Assembly (NCBI GenBank): GCA_963700495.1
Contig: CAVOXT010000002.1
Location: forward strand, 1-64,000
Length of the DNA: 64,000 nt
Source: JACCTU01 sp963700495
GTDB lineage: Bacteria; Actinomycetota; Thermoleophilia; Gaiellales; Gaiellaceae
Direction of reading: 5' to 3'
The notes under the pieces are model-generated. The model was not told the origin of the DNA, did no database searches, and was given only the letters and a program-made list of their open reading frames with translations. Below are positions 27,553-36,911 of the stretch, one piece after another. Each line of letters opens with the position of its first letter. Position 1 is the stretch's first letter. The translations under genes were made by a program, and so were the position numbers.

Positions 27553-27558
27553 GATAAT
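27553..27558 (+). promoter_or_regulatory. -10 element for a leaderless sensor kinase transcript
   Basis: GATAAT differs from TATAAT at one base and ends 6 bases before the ATG at 27565. Transcription would begin at or within a base or two of the start codon. No Shine-Dalgarno sequence precedes the ATG. Confidence 0.45.
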
Positions 27559-27564
27559 TGGCCC

Positions 27565-29184
27565 ATGGAGTCTCGGTTGCGCGCCCTGGTCGAGACAGGG
27601 ATCGGCCTCACATCGGAGCTGTCCCTCGACGGCGTCCTCCAGCGAATCGTCGAGGCCGCGGCGGCGGTCACCGACGCGCGCTATGCCGCGCTCGGCGTGA
27701 TCGACCAGTCGGGCACCGGGGTCGAGCGCTTCCTCGTGACCGGCCTGGACGAAGAGGCGCAGCGTGCGATCGGCGAGCCGCCCCATGGGCGCGGGATTCT
27801 CGGCGTGCTGATCCGAGACGCGAAGCCGCTGAGGCTGCGCGACCTCCGCGACCACCCCGAGTCGGTCGGATTCCCCGCGCACCATCCTCCGATGACGACG
27901 TTCCTGGGTGCGCCGATCGTCCTGCGCGGCGTCGCCTACGGGAACCTCTATCTGACGGAGAAGCGCGGCGGCGAGTTCTCGCACGAGGACGAAGACCTGA
28001 TCGTGCTGCTCGCGTCGCAGGCTGCGGTTGCGATCGAGAACGCACGTCTCTACGAGTCTGCGACGCGGTGGTCGAGGCAGCTCGAGTCGCTGATCGAGGT
28101 CGGGAACGCGCTCTCCGGCGAGCTCGAGCTATCGCGCGTGCTCCAACTCGTCGCCGACCGGCTGCTCGACTTGATCGGCGCACGCGCGGTGTTCATCGCG
28201 CTTCCCGCCGGCGGCCGCCTCGTCGTCCAGACAGCTGCCGGGGCCGGAGCCGAGACCCTGATCGGCTCCGAGCTGCAGCCGGACTCCAAGAGCGGCAGAG
28301 TCCTCGCGCGCGGTCAAGCCGAACGCGTCGACTCGCTGATCGACGACCCCGAGATCGAGCAGGACTTCGCGCGGCGTCTCGGCGCCACGACAGGGCTCTT
28401 CGTCCCGCTGGTCGTCCGGACCAGGCCGATCGGGATCGTCGTCGCACACGACAAGGAGGGACGCGACCCTCGCTTCACGCAGGAGGACCTCCGGCTCGCC
28501 GAGTCGTTCGCAGCCCGCGCCGCCGTCGCTGCCGACCTCTCGACACGCGTCGCGCGGGAGGCGGTGGCACGCGTCGTCGACGCGCAAGAGCTCGAGCGGA
28601 AACGGCTCGCCCGCGAGCTGCACGACGAGACGGGCCAGGCGCTCACGTCCATGCTCCTGGGCCTCCACGCGATCGAGGAGGCGAAGGACCCGGCCGAGGC
28701 GCGCGAGGCCACCGCGCGGTTGCGGGCGCAGGTCGTCGAGGCCCTGCACGACGTCCGCCGCCTCGCGGTCGAGCTCCGTCCGAAGGCACTCGACGACTTC
28801 GGGCTCGTCCCCGCGCTCGAGCGGCTCACACAGACGTTCACCGAGCAGACGGCGATCCCGGTCGAGCTCGAGGCCGTGCTCGGCGATGCGAGGCTGCCTG
28901 CGTCGACCGAGACTGCCCTCTACCGGATCGTCCAGGAGGCGCTGACAAACGTAATCAAACACTCGCGGGCGTCGCAGGTCAGCGTGCTGCTGACCCGAAA
29001 ACGGGATACCGTCGCGGCCGTGATCGAAGACGACGGCGTCGGGTTCTCGCCCGACCAGGTGCAGGACGGAGCGCTCGGCCTGATCGGGATGCGCGAGCGG
29101 ATCGCGCTGCTGGACGGACGGCTGACCGTCGAGTCGTCCCCCGCGGGTGGGACGTCGATCGTGGTCGAGGTTCCGGTCATCTGA
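27565..29184 (+). CDS. GAF-GAF histidine kinase, DevS/NarX-like
   Basis: A cytosolic 539-residue sensor kinase with no membrane segment. It has two GAF domains (about residues 20-165 and 185-335). The first includes GILGVLIRDAKPLRLRDLRD and TFLGAPIVLRGVAYGNLYLT, as in DevS/DosT. A HisKA_3 dimerisation helix follows with the phospho-acceptor His in LERKRLARELHDETGQALTS. The C-terminal ATPase has EALTNVIKHSRASQVSVLL, EDDGVGFSP and LGLIGMRERIALL. Whether a GAF binds haem or a nucleotide cannot be told. A longer frame to 27508 exists, but ATG 27565 has a -10 box at leaderless spacing. Its stop overlaps the regulator ATG. Confidence 0.88.
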   Translation: MESRLRALVETGIGLTSELSLDGVLQRIVEAAAAVTDARYAALGVIDQSGTGVERFLVTGLDEEAQRAIGEPPHGRGILGVLIRDAKPLRLRDLRDHPESVGFPAHHPPMTTFLGAPIVLRGVAYGNLYLTEKRGGEFSHEDEDLIVLLASQAAVAIENARLYESATRWSRQLESLIEVGNALSGELELSRVLQLVADRLLDLIGARAVFIALPAGGRLVVQTAAGAGAETLIGSELQPDSKSGRVLARGQAERVDSLIDDPEIEQDFARRLGATTGLFVPLVVRTRPIGIVVAHDKEGRDPRFTQEDLRLAESFAARAAVAADLSTRVAREAVARVVDAQELERKRLARELHDETGQALTSMLLGLHAIEEAKDPAEAREATARLRAQVVEALHDVRRLAVELRPKALDDFGLVPALERLTQTFTEQTAIPVELEAVLGDARLPASTETALYRIVQEALTNVIKHSRASQVSVLLTRKRDTVAAVIEDDGVGFSPDQVQDGALGLIGMRERIALLDGRLTVESSPAGGTSIVVEVPVI

Positions 29185-29847
29185 TGGCGATCCGTGTCAT
29201 CGTCGTCGACGATCACGCCGTCGTGAGATCCGGGCTGCGCCGCGTGCTCGAGGCCGAAGACGACATCGAGGTCGTGGCCGAGGCCGGCAGCGTCCGCGAA
29301 GCAGTGCTCGAGGCGCGCTCGCAGCAGCCCGACGTGATCGTGATGGACGTGGTCATGCCCGGGGCCAGCGGGATCGAGGGAACCCCGCCTCGTCCTCCAC
29401 GAGGCACCTGACGCGAAGGTGCTCGTGCTCTCGATGCAGGACGATCCGCGCTACGTCCGCGAGGCGTTCGCGGTCGGCGCGAGCGGCTACGTGCTCAAGG
29501 AGGCCGCCGACACGGACGTGGTCGACGCCGTGCGCGAGGTCGCCGCCGGGAACCAGTACCTTCACCCCGCGCTGGGCGCCCGCGTGATGGAGTCTGATGC
29601 CCGCCGGCTCGAGGAGGAGGCGTCCGACCCGCTCTCGGACCGAGAGCGCGAGGTCATGCGGCTCCTCGCGCTCGGGCACACGAATCAGGAGATCGCGAAG
29701 ATGCTCTACATCTCGGTGCGCACGGCCGAGTCACACCGGGCGCACATCATGCAGAAGCTCCGGCTCGCCACCCGGGCCGAGCTCGTCCGCTACGCGCTCG
29801 CTCACGGGCTACTCGAGGAAGATCCCGGGGAGCCGGCCGATCAGTAG
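29184..29847 (+). CDS. NarL/LuxR-family response regulator
   Basis: The partner of the kinase, about 220 residues. The receiver starts MAIRVIVVDDHAVVRSGLRR, with the phospho-acceptor Asp in DVIVMDVVMPGASG and the conserved Lys in GYVLKEAADTDVV. The LuxR helix-turn-helix reads LSDREREVMRLLALGHTNQE and TAESHRAHIMQKL. One surplus base near 29385 separates GIEGT from RLVLHEAPDAKVLVL. ATG overlaps the kinase TGA. Closest in layout to DosR/DevR and NarL, which act in oxygen and nitrate responses. Confidence 0.88.
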
Positions 29848-29860
29848 TTGCCCACAGCGC

Positions 29861-29874
29861 GCGCCCGCGGGCGC
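29861..29874. promoter_or_regulatory. 14-base palindrome after the response regulator gene
   Basis: GCGCCCGCGGGCGC is a perfect palindrome in the 70-base gap before the flavoprotein gene. It is very G+C-rich and has no T-tract, so it may act as an operator, a weak terminator, or be a chance product of base composition. Confidence 0.25.
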
Positions 29875-29917
29875 CCCGATGTAGCCCCGCCTGGGAAGAG
29901 CCATCGTCCGACGAGAG

Positions 29918-31550
29918 ATGACGGACAAGAGGCGAATCCTGATCGCAGGCGGCGGCGTCGCAGCGCTCGAGGCGGCGCTCACGCTCCACGAGCTCGCCGC
30001 CGAGCTCGTCGACGTCGAGCTGGTCGCGCCCGAGACGCGGTTCTGGTACCGCCCGCTTTCGGTCGCCGAGCCGTTCGGCCTCGGCGAGTCGCAATCGTTC
30101 GATCTCGCAGACCTCGCCACGCAGGCCGGGGCGCTGCTCACCCTCGGCGCGGTCGACGCCGTCGACGCGCGGAGCGCACGTCGTCCGCACGCACGACCGG
30201 CGCCGAGCTCGAATACGACTCGCTGCTGCTCGCCTGCGGCGCGGTGCCGTGGCCCGCCGTGCCGGGTGCGATCACCTTCCGCGGGCCGGCGGACACGCCG
30301 CTGCTCGTCGGATCTGGTCACCCGGATGGACGCCGGAGAGGTGGCGCGGATCGTCGTCGCCGTCCCGCTCGGCGCGGTGTGGTCGCTGCCCGCGTACGAG
30401 CTCGCGCTCATGCTTTCCGCGCACGCGGAGGCCGGCGGGCTCCAGGACGTGCGGATCGCCCTGGTCACGCCGGAGGACGAGCCGCTGCTGCTCTTCGGCG
30501 GCGCGGCGCGCGACGCGATTCGGTCGCTGCTGGACGAGCGCGGCATCGTCCTGCACACGGGCTTCTTCGCGACCGAGGTACGCGACGGCGAGATCCACCT
30601 GCTTCCGTCCAGCACGATCGAGGCGGACTGCGTCGTCGCCCTCCCGACGCTTCGCGGCCCGCGAATCGACGGCATCCCGCAGACGCGTGACGGGTTCGTC
30701 GTGGTCGACGCGCACGGCCGGGTCGACGAGCTCCCGGACGTCTACGCGGCGGGAGACATCACGCGCTTTCCGGTCAAGCAGGGCGGGATCGCCACACAGC
30801 AGGCCGATGCCGCTGCGGAGTCGATCGCAGCCGACGCCGGTGCGGCGCTCGACCCGCAGCCGTTCCGTCCGATCCTGCGCGGCCTGCTCCTCACCGGGGA
30901 CGCTCCCCGCTTCCTCCGCCGCGACGTGGCCGCCGGCGGGGCCGGGGCGGCGACCGTCGAGCCGCTGTGGTGGCCGCCCGCGAAGCTCGTCGGGCGCCGG
31001 CTCGCTCCCTTCCTCGCGGCTCTCGTGGGTGCGGAGCACGAGGACGCTCCGCCCGACGCCTCCGGACGCCGTTTCGGTCGAGCGCGAGCTCGATCCGGAC
31101 GCCGTTCCGGCCTGGACGCCCGCGGAAGAGGCGCCGGACGAGGGCGCGGCAACCGTCGCCGACGTGATGACGACGGACATGCTCATCGTCGCCCCCGAGG
31201 ACACGCTCGGCGAGGTCGCCGAACGGATGCAGTCGCACGACGTCGGCTCGGCTCTCGTCGCCGACTACGGCCGGCTGATCGGCATCCTCACGTCACGCGA
31301 CCTCGTACGCGCGTTCGCCGGACGCGTTCACTCCAGCGAGGCGCGCGCGCGTGAGTGGATGACCGCCGAGCCGATCGCGGTGCCGCCCGACGCCTCGCTC
31401 GGGACCGCGCTTCGCCTGATGCACGACCACTCGATCCACCACCTGCCTGTGGTCGACAACGGGCGCCCGCTCGGGGTCGTCGGCATGCGAAACGTCGCGC
31501 GCGCGCTCGCGGAGCGCCAAGGGCGTTCGCACGTCGGGCTCGGCTTCTGA
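29918..31550 (+). CDS. FAD-dependent pyridine nucleotide-type oxidoreductase with C-terminal CBS pair
   Basis: The N-terminal 380 residues resemble sulfide:quinone oxidoreductase and NDH-2-like flavoproteins: RRILIAGGGVAALEAALTLH, TRFWYRPLSVAEPFGLGES and the FAD motif DVYAAGDITRFPVKQGGIAT, then TVEPLWWPPAKLVGRRLAPF. A linker (VERELDPDAVPAWTPAEEAP) leads to two CBS motifs: VADVMTTDMLIVAPEDTLGE and REWMTAEPIAVPPDASLGTA, with IHHLPVVDNGRPLGVVGM. Frames change near 30172, 30216, 30313 and 31070 by single surplus bases. The last is close to the domain junction, so two separate genes are not fully excluded. No stop with a new ribosome site is seen between the domains. CBS pairs usually sense adenine nucleotides, which would tie the flavoprotein to energy state. 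Confidence 0.7.
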
Positions 31551-31573
31551 ACCCGACGCGCGAGCGCCGGTCC

Positions 31574-32035
31574 TCAGCGCACCGCCACCTCGGCCTCTTC
31601 CGCGTGCGCGCTCACGGTGAGGTGAACGGGCACGTCGAGCGCCGTGGTCACGATGCAGACGTCCTTCGCCAGCCTCGCCGTAGCCTCAGCGGCGGCGACG
31701 AACTCCGGCTCGGTGCCGAGAACGACATCGAGCTCGATCACGATGAAGCCCAGGCGCCCGTCGTCGCGGCGGGTCACGTGTCCCGCGCTGCGGACCTCGA
31801 TCGAATGGATCGGGACTCCGCGGCGCGCCGCGACGCCGGCGACCGTCAGCTCGTAGCACGACGCGCAGGCCGCGAGCAGCAGCTCCTCCGGGCTCCAGAG
31901 GTCGTGGTCGGTGCCACCGAGCTCGGGCGGCGTCGCGACGTGGATGGTGACCTTGTCGCGCGCGCCGACGAGGACGCGCTTGCCTCCGGCCCAGTCGGCC
32001 GTGGCCGCGAATCGCTGATCCTTGAGAACAGTCAT
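31574..32035 (-). CDS. OsmC/Ohr family protein
   Basis: A 153-residue OsmC-fold protein that reduces organic hydroperoxides with paired cysteines. The two catalytic Cys are in LLLAACASCYELTVAGVAAR and ATARLAKDVCIVTTALDVP. The Glu/Arg environment is typical (SPEELLLAAC). ATG 32035 is preceded by GGAGGGACC. It diverges from the CBS gene across a 181-base promoter region and converges on the flavoprotein-CBS gene. Confidence 0.85.
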   Translation of the reverse strand: MTVLKDQRFAATADWAGGKRVLVGARDKVTIHVATPPELGGTDHDLWSPEELLLAACASCYELTVAGVAARRGVPIHSIEVRSAGHVTRRDDGRLGFIVIELDVVLGTEPEFVAAAEATARLAKDVCIVTTALDVPVHLTVSAHAEEAEVAVR

Positions 32036-32216
32036 GGTCCCTCCTTCTGCTGGACCATCAGAGCGTGCGTTCCGGCCTTCCGGCGCGCATCGGGGCAGGG
32101 GCTGAGCCTCGGTCGGGGTTTTGCCGCAGCGCGGCTCGGCGGCCGCGCCGATGCAATCCGGGCTCGGGGGACGCACGATCGGGATTCATCGTCGACCGAG
32201 GAAGCGAGGAGGAGCG

Positions 32217-32699
32217 ATGACCGAGACGACACTCACCGAGCGGCAGCCCTCGCTCACCGACGTTCGCGTGATGAGGGCCATGCATCCGGGCGTCCTCGCC
32301 TGCGCGCCCGACGCATCGCTCCGCCGCGTCGCCGAGCTGATGGCGGCCTACGGCATCCACGCCGTCGTGGTCTTTCACCGGGATACCGACGGAGCGGCGA
32401 CGCCGTGGGGCGTGATTTCCGACCTCGACCTCGTTGCGGCGTTCCTCGCCGACGGCGGCGGCGTCGAGCTGACCGCCGCGTCGATCGCCGCCAGCCCCGT
32501 GGTGCTGGTCGCGACCGACGACACGCTCGAGCGGGCTGCGCAGCTGCTGGTCGAGCACGGGACGTCCCACCTCATCGTCCTCGACGCCGACACGTCGCAT
32601 CCCGTCGGGGTGCTCTCGACCCTGGACGTCGCGGCTGCCCTCGCGGACCTGCCGGTCCGGTCGGGTCCGCCTCGACGCCGGCGCCGCATGAGCCTCTGA
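32217..32699 (+). CDS. CBS-domain protein
   Basis: A 160-residue protein consisting of one CBS pair, like the hypoxic response protein HRP1 of mycobacteria. The first repeat reads VRVMRAMHPGVLACAPDASL with VWGVISDLDL-like end (PWGVISDLDLVAAFL), and the second reads AASIAASPVVLVATDDTLER with HPVGVLSTLDVAAALA. The tail is strongly basic (PPRRRRRM). ATG 32217 follows GAGGAGCG. Ligand unknown; adenine nucleotides are usual for the fold. Converges on ackA. Confidence 0.85.
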   Translation: MTETTLTERQPSLTDVRVMRAMHPGVLACAPDASLRRVAELMAAYGIHAVVVFHRDTDGAATPWGVISDLDLVAAFLADGGGVELTAASIAASPVVLVATDDTLERAAQLLVEHGTSHLIVLDADTSHPVGVLSTLDVAAALADLPVRSGPPRRRRRMSL

Positions 32700-32709
32700 C
32701 CGCGGCGGG

Positions 32710-33619
32710 TTACAGGGCCAGACGCACCGCTCGAGCGATCACGAGCTCCTCGCGGGACGGCACGACGCGGACCTCGAACTCGCCGAGAAACCCGAGCTGA
32801 GCGCAGATGCGGTCGCGAACGTCCGCTGACCCCTCGCCCACGCCGCCTGTGAACGCGAGGGTGTCGAGGCCGCCGAGCGCGACCGTCATCGCCCCGACCG
32901 CCGCCGCGATTCGGTAGGCGTACACGTCCAGCGCGAGTGAGCCCGCGAGCTCGCGTGGATCGGTCGACCCGCCGAGCCCGAGCAGCCCGGACTCGTGCTC
33001 GAGTGCGTAATCGAGGTCTTCGGCCGAGAGGCCGCGCTCGCGCAGGAGATAGAGGAGGGCGCCCGGGTCGACGCTTCCCGACCGCGTCGCCATCGGCACC
33101 CCCTCGAGCGGGCTGAAGCCCATCGTCGTGTCGACGGAGCGGCCGTCCAGCACCGCCGTCACCGAGGAGCCGCCGCCGAGATGGCAGACGACGAGCCTCG
33201 GGACGCGCACCTGCTCCGCCACCCACTCGCACCGAAAGGCCGTGGAACCCGTACCGGCGAACGCCCCACTCGCGCCAGCGCGCCGGCACGGCGTAGGTCG
33301 TCGCGCGCTCCGGCATCGTCGCGTGAAAGGCGGTGTCGAAGACCGCGACGTGCGGCACGTCGCCGAGCACGCGCCGCGCTTCGCGGATCGCGGCGAGTGC
33401 GGGCGTGTTGTGCAGCGGCGCGATCGTGGAGAGCGCCTCGATCTCGCGCTCGACCTCGTCGTCGACGACGACCGGGGCCCGGAAGCGTTCGCCGCCGTGC
33501 ACGACGCGGTGGCCGACCGCGTCCGCATCGACGAACCCGTCGACCGGTGTGGATTCCTCGCCGTCGACGAGGTGGAGCTTCAGGCTGGTCGAGCCCGCGT
33601 TGACGGCGAGCACCCGCAC
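32710..33619 (-). CDS. ackA: acetate kinase, compact form
   Basis: Acetate kinase interconverts acetyl phosphate plus ADP with acetate plus ATP. The start is VRVLAVNAGSTSLKLHLVDG. Conserved blocks are AVGHRVVHGGERF, PHVAVFDTAFHATMPE, RRYGFHGLS, VCHLGGGSSVTAVLDGRSVD, TTMGFSPLEGVPMATRSGSV and LAFTGGVGEGSADVRDRICA. At about 302 residues it is a quarter shorter than the usual 400. About 60 residues are missing between the first strand and AVGHRVVHGG, and about 25 near the C-terminus, but all catalytic blocks are present. One surplus base near 33230 moves the frame at FHGLS/CEWVAEQV. It follows xfp by 4 bases. Confidence 0.87.
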
Positions 33620-33623
33620 GGCG

Positions 33624-36046
33624 TCAGCGTGCGGGCTCAGAGGCCCAGCGCCAGTCGCGCACGTCCGGCGTGTCGTCTCCGACCTCGCGCGTGTACGCGC
33701 GGTGACGGAGCCGCTCGTCCACCATGTGCTGGCGCAGGTGCGCGGCGCGCGGCCCGAGCCCGGGAACGCGGTCGATCACGTCGATCACGAGATGGAAGCG
33801 GTCCATGTCGTTCAGCATGACCATGTCGAACGGCGTGGTCGTCGTCCCCTCCTCCTTGTAGCCGCGCACGTGGAGGTTCTCGTGGTTCGTGCGCCGGTAC
33901 GTGAGGCGGTGGATCAGCCACGGATAGCCGTGGTACGCGAAGATCACCGGGCGGGTCGTCGTGAAGAGCGCGTCGAACTCGGCGTCCGACAGGCCGTGCG
34001 GGTGCTCGCTGTCGGGCTGCAGCCGCATCAGGTCGACGACGTTGACGACGCGCACCTTCAGCGTCGGGCAGGTGCGTCCGCAGGAGCGCCGCGGCGGCGA
34101 GCGTCTCGAGCGTGGGGATGTCGCCGGCGCAGGCCATGCACGACGTCCGGCTCACCGCCCTCGTCGTTGCTCGCCCAGTCCCAGATCCCGATGCCGCGGG
34201 TGCAGTGGAGCGATCGCCTCGTCCATCGTCAGGTAGTCGAGCGCCGGCTGCTTGCCCGGCGACGATCACGTTGACGTAGTGGCGCGGCTGCGAGGCAGTG
34301 GTCGGCCACCGAGAGCAGGCAGTTCGCGTCCGGCGGCAGGTAGACGCGGATGATCTCCGCCTTCTTGTTGACCACGTGGTCGATGAAGCCCGGGTCCTGG
34401 TGCGAGAAGCCGTTGTGATCCTGGCGCCAGACGTGCGACGTGAGCAGGTAGTTCAGCGACGCGATCGGCCGTGCGCCACGGGATGCCGCGCGTCACCTTC
34501 AGCCACTTCGCGTGCTGGTTGAACATCGAGTCGACGATGTGGATGAACGCCTCGTAGCAGTTGAAGAGCCCGTGCCGGCCGGTGAGCAGGTAGCCCTCGA
34601 GCCAGCCCTGGCACAGGTGCTCGCTCAGGACCTCCATCACGCGCCCGTCGGGCGCGAGGTGGTCGTCGTCGGGCTCGAGTCTCGGCCTCCCACGCGCGGT
34701 CGGTGACCTCGAAGACCGCGCCGAGCCGGTTCGAGGCGGTCTCGTCCGGGCCCGAAGATCCGGAAGTTGCTCGGGGTTGCGCCGCACGACGTCTCGCAGG
34801 TACGTCGCCGAGCACGCGCGTCGCCTCGCTCGTACGTGCGCGCCGGCGTCCGGCACCTCGACCGCGTAGTCGCGGAAGTCGGGCAGGTCGAGGTCACGCA
34901 GCAGCAGGCCGCCGTTCGCGTGCGGGTTGGCGCTCATCCGGCGCTCGCCGCGCGGCGCCAGCGCTGCGAGCTCCGGGCACGAGCGCGCCGCGTCGTCGAA
35001 CAGCTCGTCCGGCCGGTAGCTGCGCATCCACTCTTCGAGCTGCTGCCGAGGTGGTCGGGGTCGCTCGGCGAGTCCGCGTCGAGCGGGACCTGGTGCGGAG
35101 CGGAACGACCCTTCGATCGGAAGGCCGTCGACCTCCTTCGGCCCGGTCCAGCCCTTCGGCGTGCGCAGGACGATCATCGGCCAGCGCGGCCGCTGACGTC
35201 CGCCACCCTCTCGCGCTCGCCGCTGGATGCGCGCGATCGTCCACGACGACCTCGTCGAGCGTCGCTGCCATCAGCTGGTGCAGCGCCGCCGGCTCGTCGC
35301 CCTCGACGAAGTACGGCTCGTGCCCGTAGCCCGCGCAGGAGGCTCGCGCAGCTCGCTCCTCGGGGATGCGGGCGAGCACCGTCGGGTTCGCGATCTTGTA
35401 GCCGTTCAGGTGCAGGATCGGCAGCGACGGCGCCGTCGCGCGCCGGGTTCAGGAACTTGTTCGAGTGCCAGCTCGTGGCGAGCGGCCCGGTCTCGGCCTC
35501 GCCGTCGCCGACGACGCAGAGCACGATGCAGGTCGGGGTTGTCGAACGCGGCACCGTAGGCGTGCACCAGCGCGTAGCCCAGCTCGCCGCCCTCGTGGAT
35601 CGAGCCCGGGGTCTCCGGCGCGACGTGGCTCGGGATGCCGCCCGGGAACGAGAACTGGCGAAAGAACCGGCGCAGGATCCCCTCCTCGTCGCGGCCGATG
35701 TGCGGGTAGACCTCGGAGTACGTGCCCTCGAGATAGGTGTTCGCCACGAGCGCCGGGCCGCCGTGGCCCGGGCCCGTGACGAAGATCGCGTTCAGGTCGT
35801 ACGCGTGCGATGACGCGGTTCAGGTGCGCGTAGATGAAGTTCAGGCCCGGCGTCGTGCCCCAGTGGCCGAGCAGGCGCGGCTTGATGTGCTCCAGCCGCA
35901 GCGGCTCCTCGCAGCAGCGGGTTGTCGAGCAGGTAGATCTGGCCGACCGAGAGGTAGTTCGCGGCGCGCCAGTACGCGTCGAGCAGCCGCAGCTCGCCGT
36001 CGGCGAGCGGCCGCGCGTCGAGCGGCGCCGGCGACGTGCTACTCAG
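33624..36046 (-). CDS. xfp: phosphoketolase (frame broken)
   Basis: A ThDP enzyme that splits xylulose-5-phosphate and/or fructose-6-phosphate into acetyl phosphate and an aldose phosphate. It reads LLDAYWRAANYLSVGQIYLL, LLGHWGTTPGLNFIYAHLNR, VANTYLEGTYSEVYPHIGRD, FRQFSFPGGIPSHVAPETPG and VVGDGEAETGPLATSWHSNK. The C-terminal domain gives FAYHGYPWLIHRLTYRRTNH and ENLHVRGYKEEGTTTTPFDM. About 800 codons, normal length, but the frame changes at more than ten points. No canonical start lies in frame; CTG at 36046, overlapping the end of the Usp gene by 8 bases, gives the expected N-terminus. With ackA it yields acetate and ATP. Confidence 0.88.
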
Positions 36047-36845
36047 CTTCGCCCCTGACGACGAGCACCGAGCACACCGCCTCGTGCGCGACGCGCTCGC
36101 CGACGCTGCCGAGCGCGCGGATCCCGCGCAGCCCTCTGCTGCCGACGACGAGCAGATCGGCCTCCTCGGAGAGCACGTGCAATGCGTCGAGCACGCGCTC
36201 GTCGCGCTCCTCGAGCCCCGGTGCGAGCTCTCGCGCCGCGTCGAGATCGAGCGGTTCGCGCGTCGCGACCACGGGCCGCACGGTGCCGTCGCAACGCTCC
36301 GCGAGCTCGGTCGCCGCCGCGAGGGCGAGCGCGGACCCGGGCGACCCGTCGACGGCGACGACGATCGTCTGCGGCCAGGTGTCCTCCAGACGCGGAGCGC
36401 GGGCGACGAGCACCGAACAGGGCGCCTCGTGCAGGAGGTGCGTCGTGACCGAGCCGAGCGTGATACCGACCGCGCGGCTGCGGCCGCGCGTCCCGACGAC
36501 CGCGAGCGTGGCGTTCGTCCGCTCGAGCTCTCGCTGGAGGCAATCGAGCGGGTTCCCTTCGAGCAGGCGGGTCTCGATCCGGTGGAACGGCGCCGCCGCA
36601 GCGCTCCCACGCGCGAGCGCGCCCACGGCCGCTTGCTCCAGCTCGCTCGCGACACGCGTCGCCCGCCAGCCGGCGTGCACCGCGATGGACGGATCGTCGA
36701 CCGACACGAGCGTCAGCGTTCCCTCGGGCGCCGTCACCCGAGCGGCGATCTTCGCCGCATCCGTCGCAGCGCCGGACCCGTCGACGCCGCAGACCACCCG
36801 CTCGAACACGTCGGTGCGCACCTTCATCTGCGGAAACGTTGGCAC
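36039..36845 (-). CDS. tandem universal stress protein
   Basis: A 268-residue protein of two Usp domains. The ATP-binding loops are VVGTRGRSRAVGITLGSVTT (first) and VVGSRGLRGIRALGSVGERV (second). Each domain starts with a typical strand, ERVVCGVDGSGAATDAA and TIVVAVDGSPGSALALAAA. GTG 36845 is preceded by GGAGG at 7 bases, so it is preferred over the ATG at 36827. It lies between the acyl-CoA synthetase and phosphoketolase genes on one strand; such proteins in the DosR regulon bind ATP and slow growth. Confidence 0.87.
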   Translation of the reverse strand: MPTFPQMKVRTDVFERVVCGVDGSGAATDAAKIAARVTAPEGTLTLVSVDDPSIAVHAGWRATRVASELEQAAVGALARGSAAAAPFHRIETRLLEGNPLDCLQRELERTNATLAVVGTRGRSRAVGITLGSVTTHLLHEAPCSVLVARAPRLEDTWPQTIVVAVDGSPGSALALAAATELAERCDGTVRPVVATREPLDLDAARELAPGLEERDERVLDALHVLSEEADLLVVGSRGLRGIRALGSVGERVAHEAVCSVLVVRGEAE

Positions 36846-36911
36846 AAGCGCACCTCCGGTGGAATCGGCGACGCCGCGGACTCAGAGTGCGGGGACGTAC
36901 TGATGCTCTGG

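Noticed and set aside
30249..30690. Separate plus-strand proteins within the flavoprotein gene
   Set aside because: They are the same protein read in other frames; single-base corrections join them into one product.
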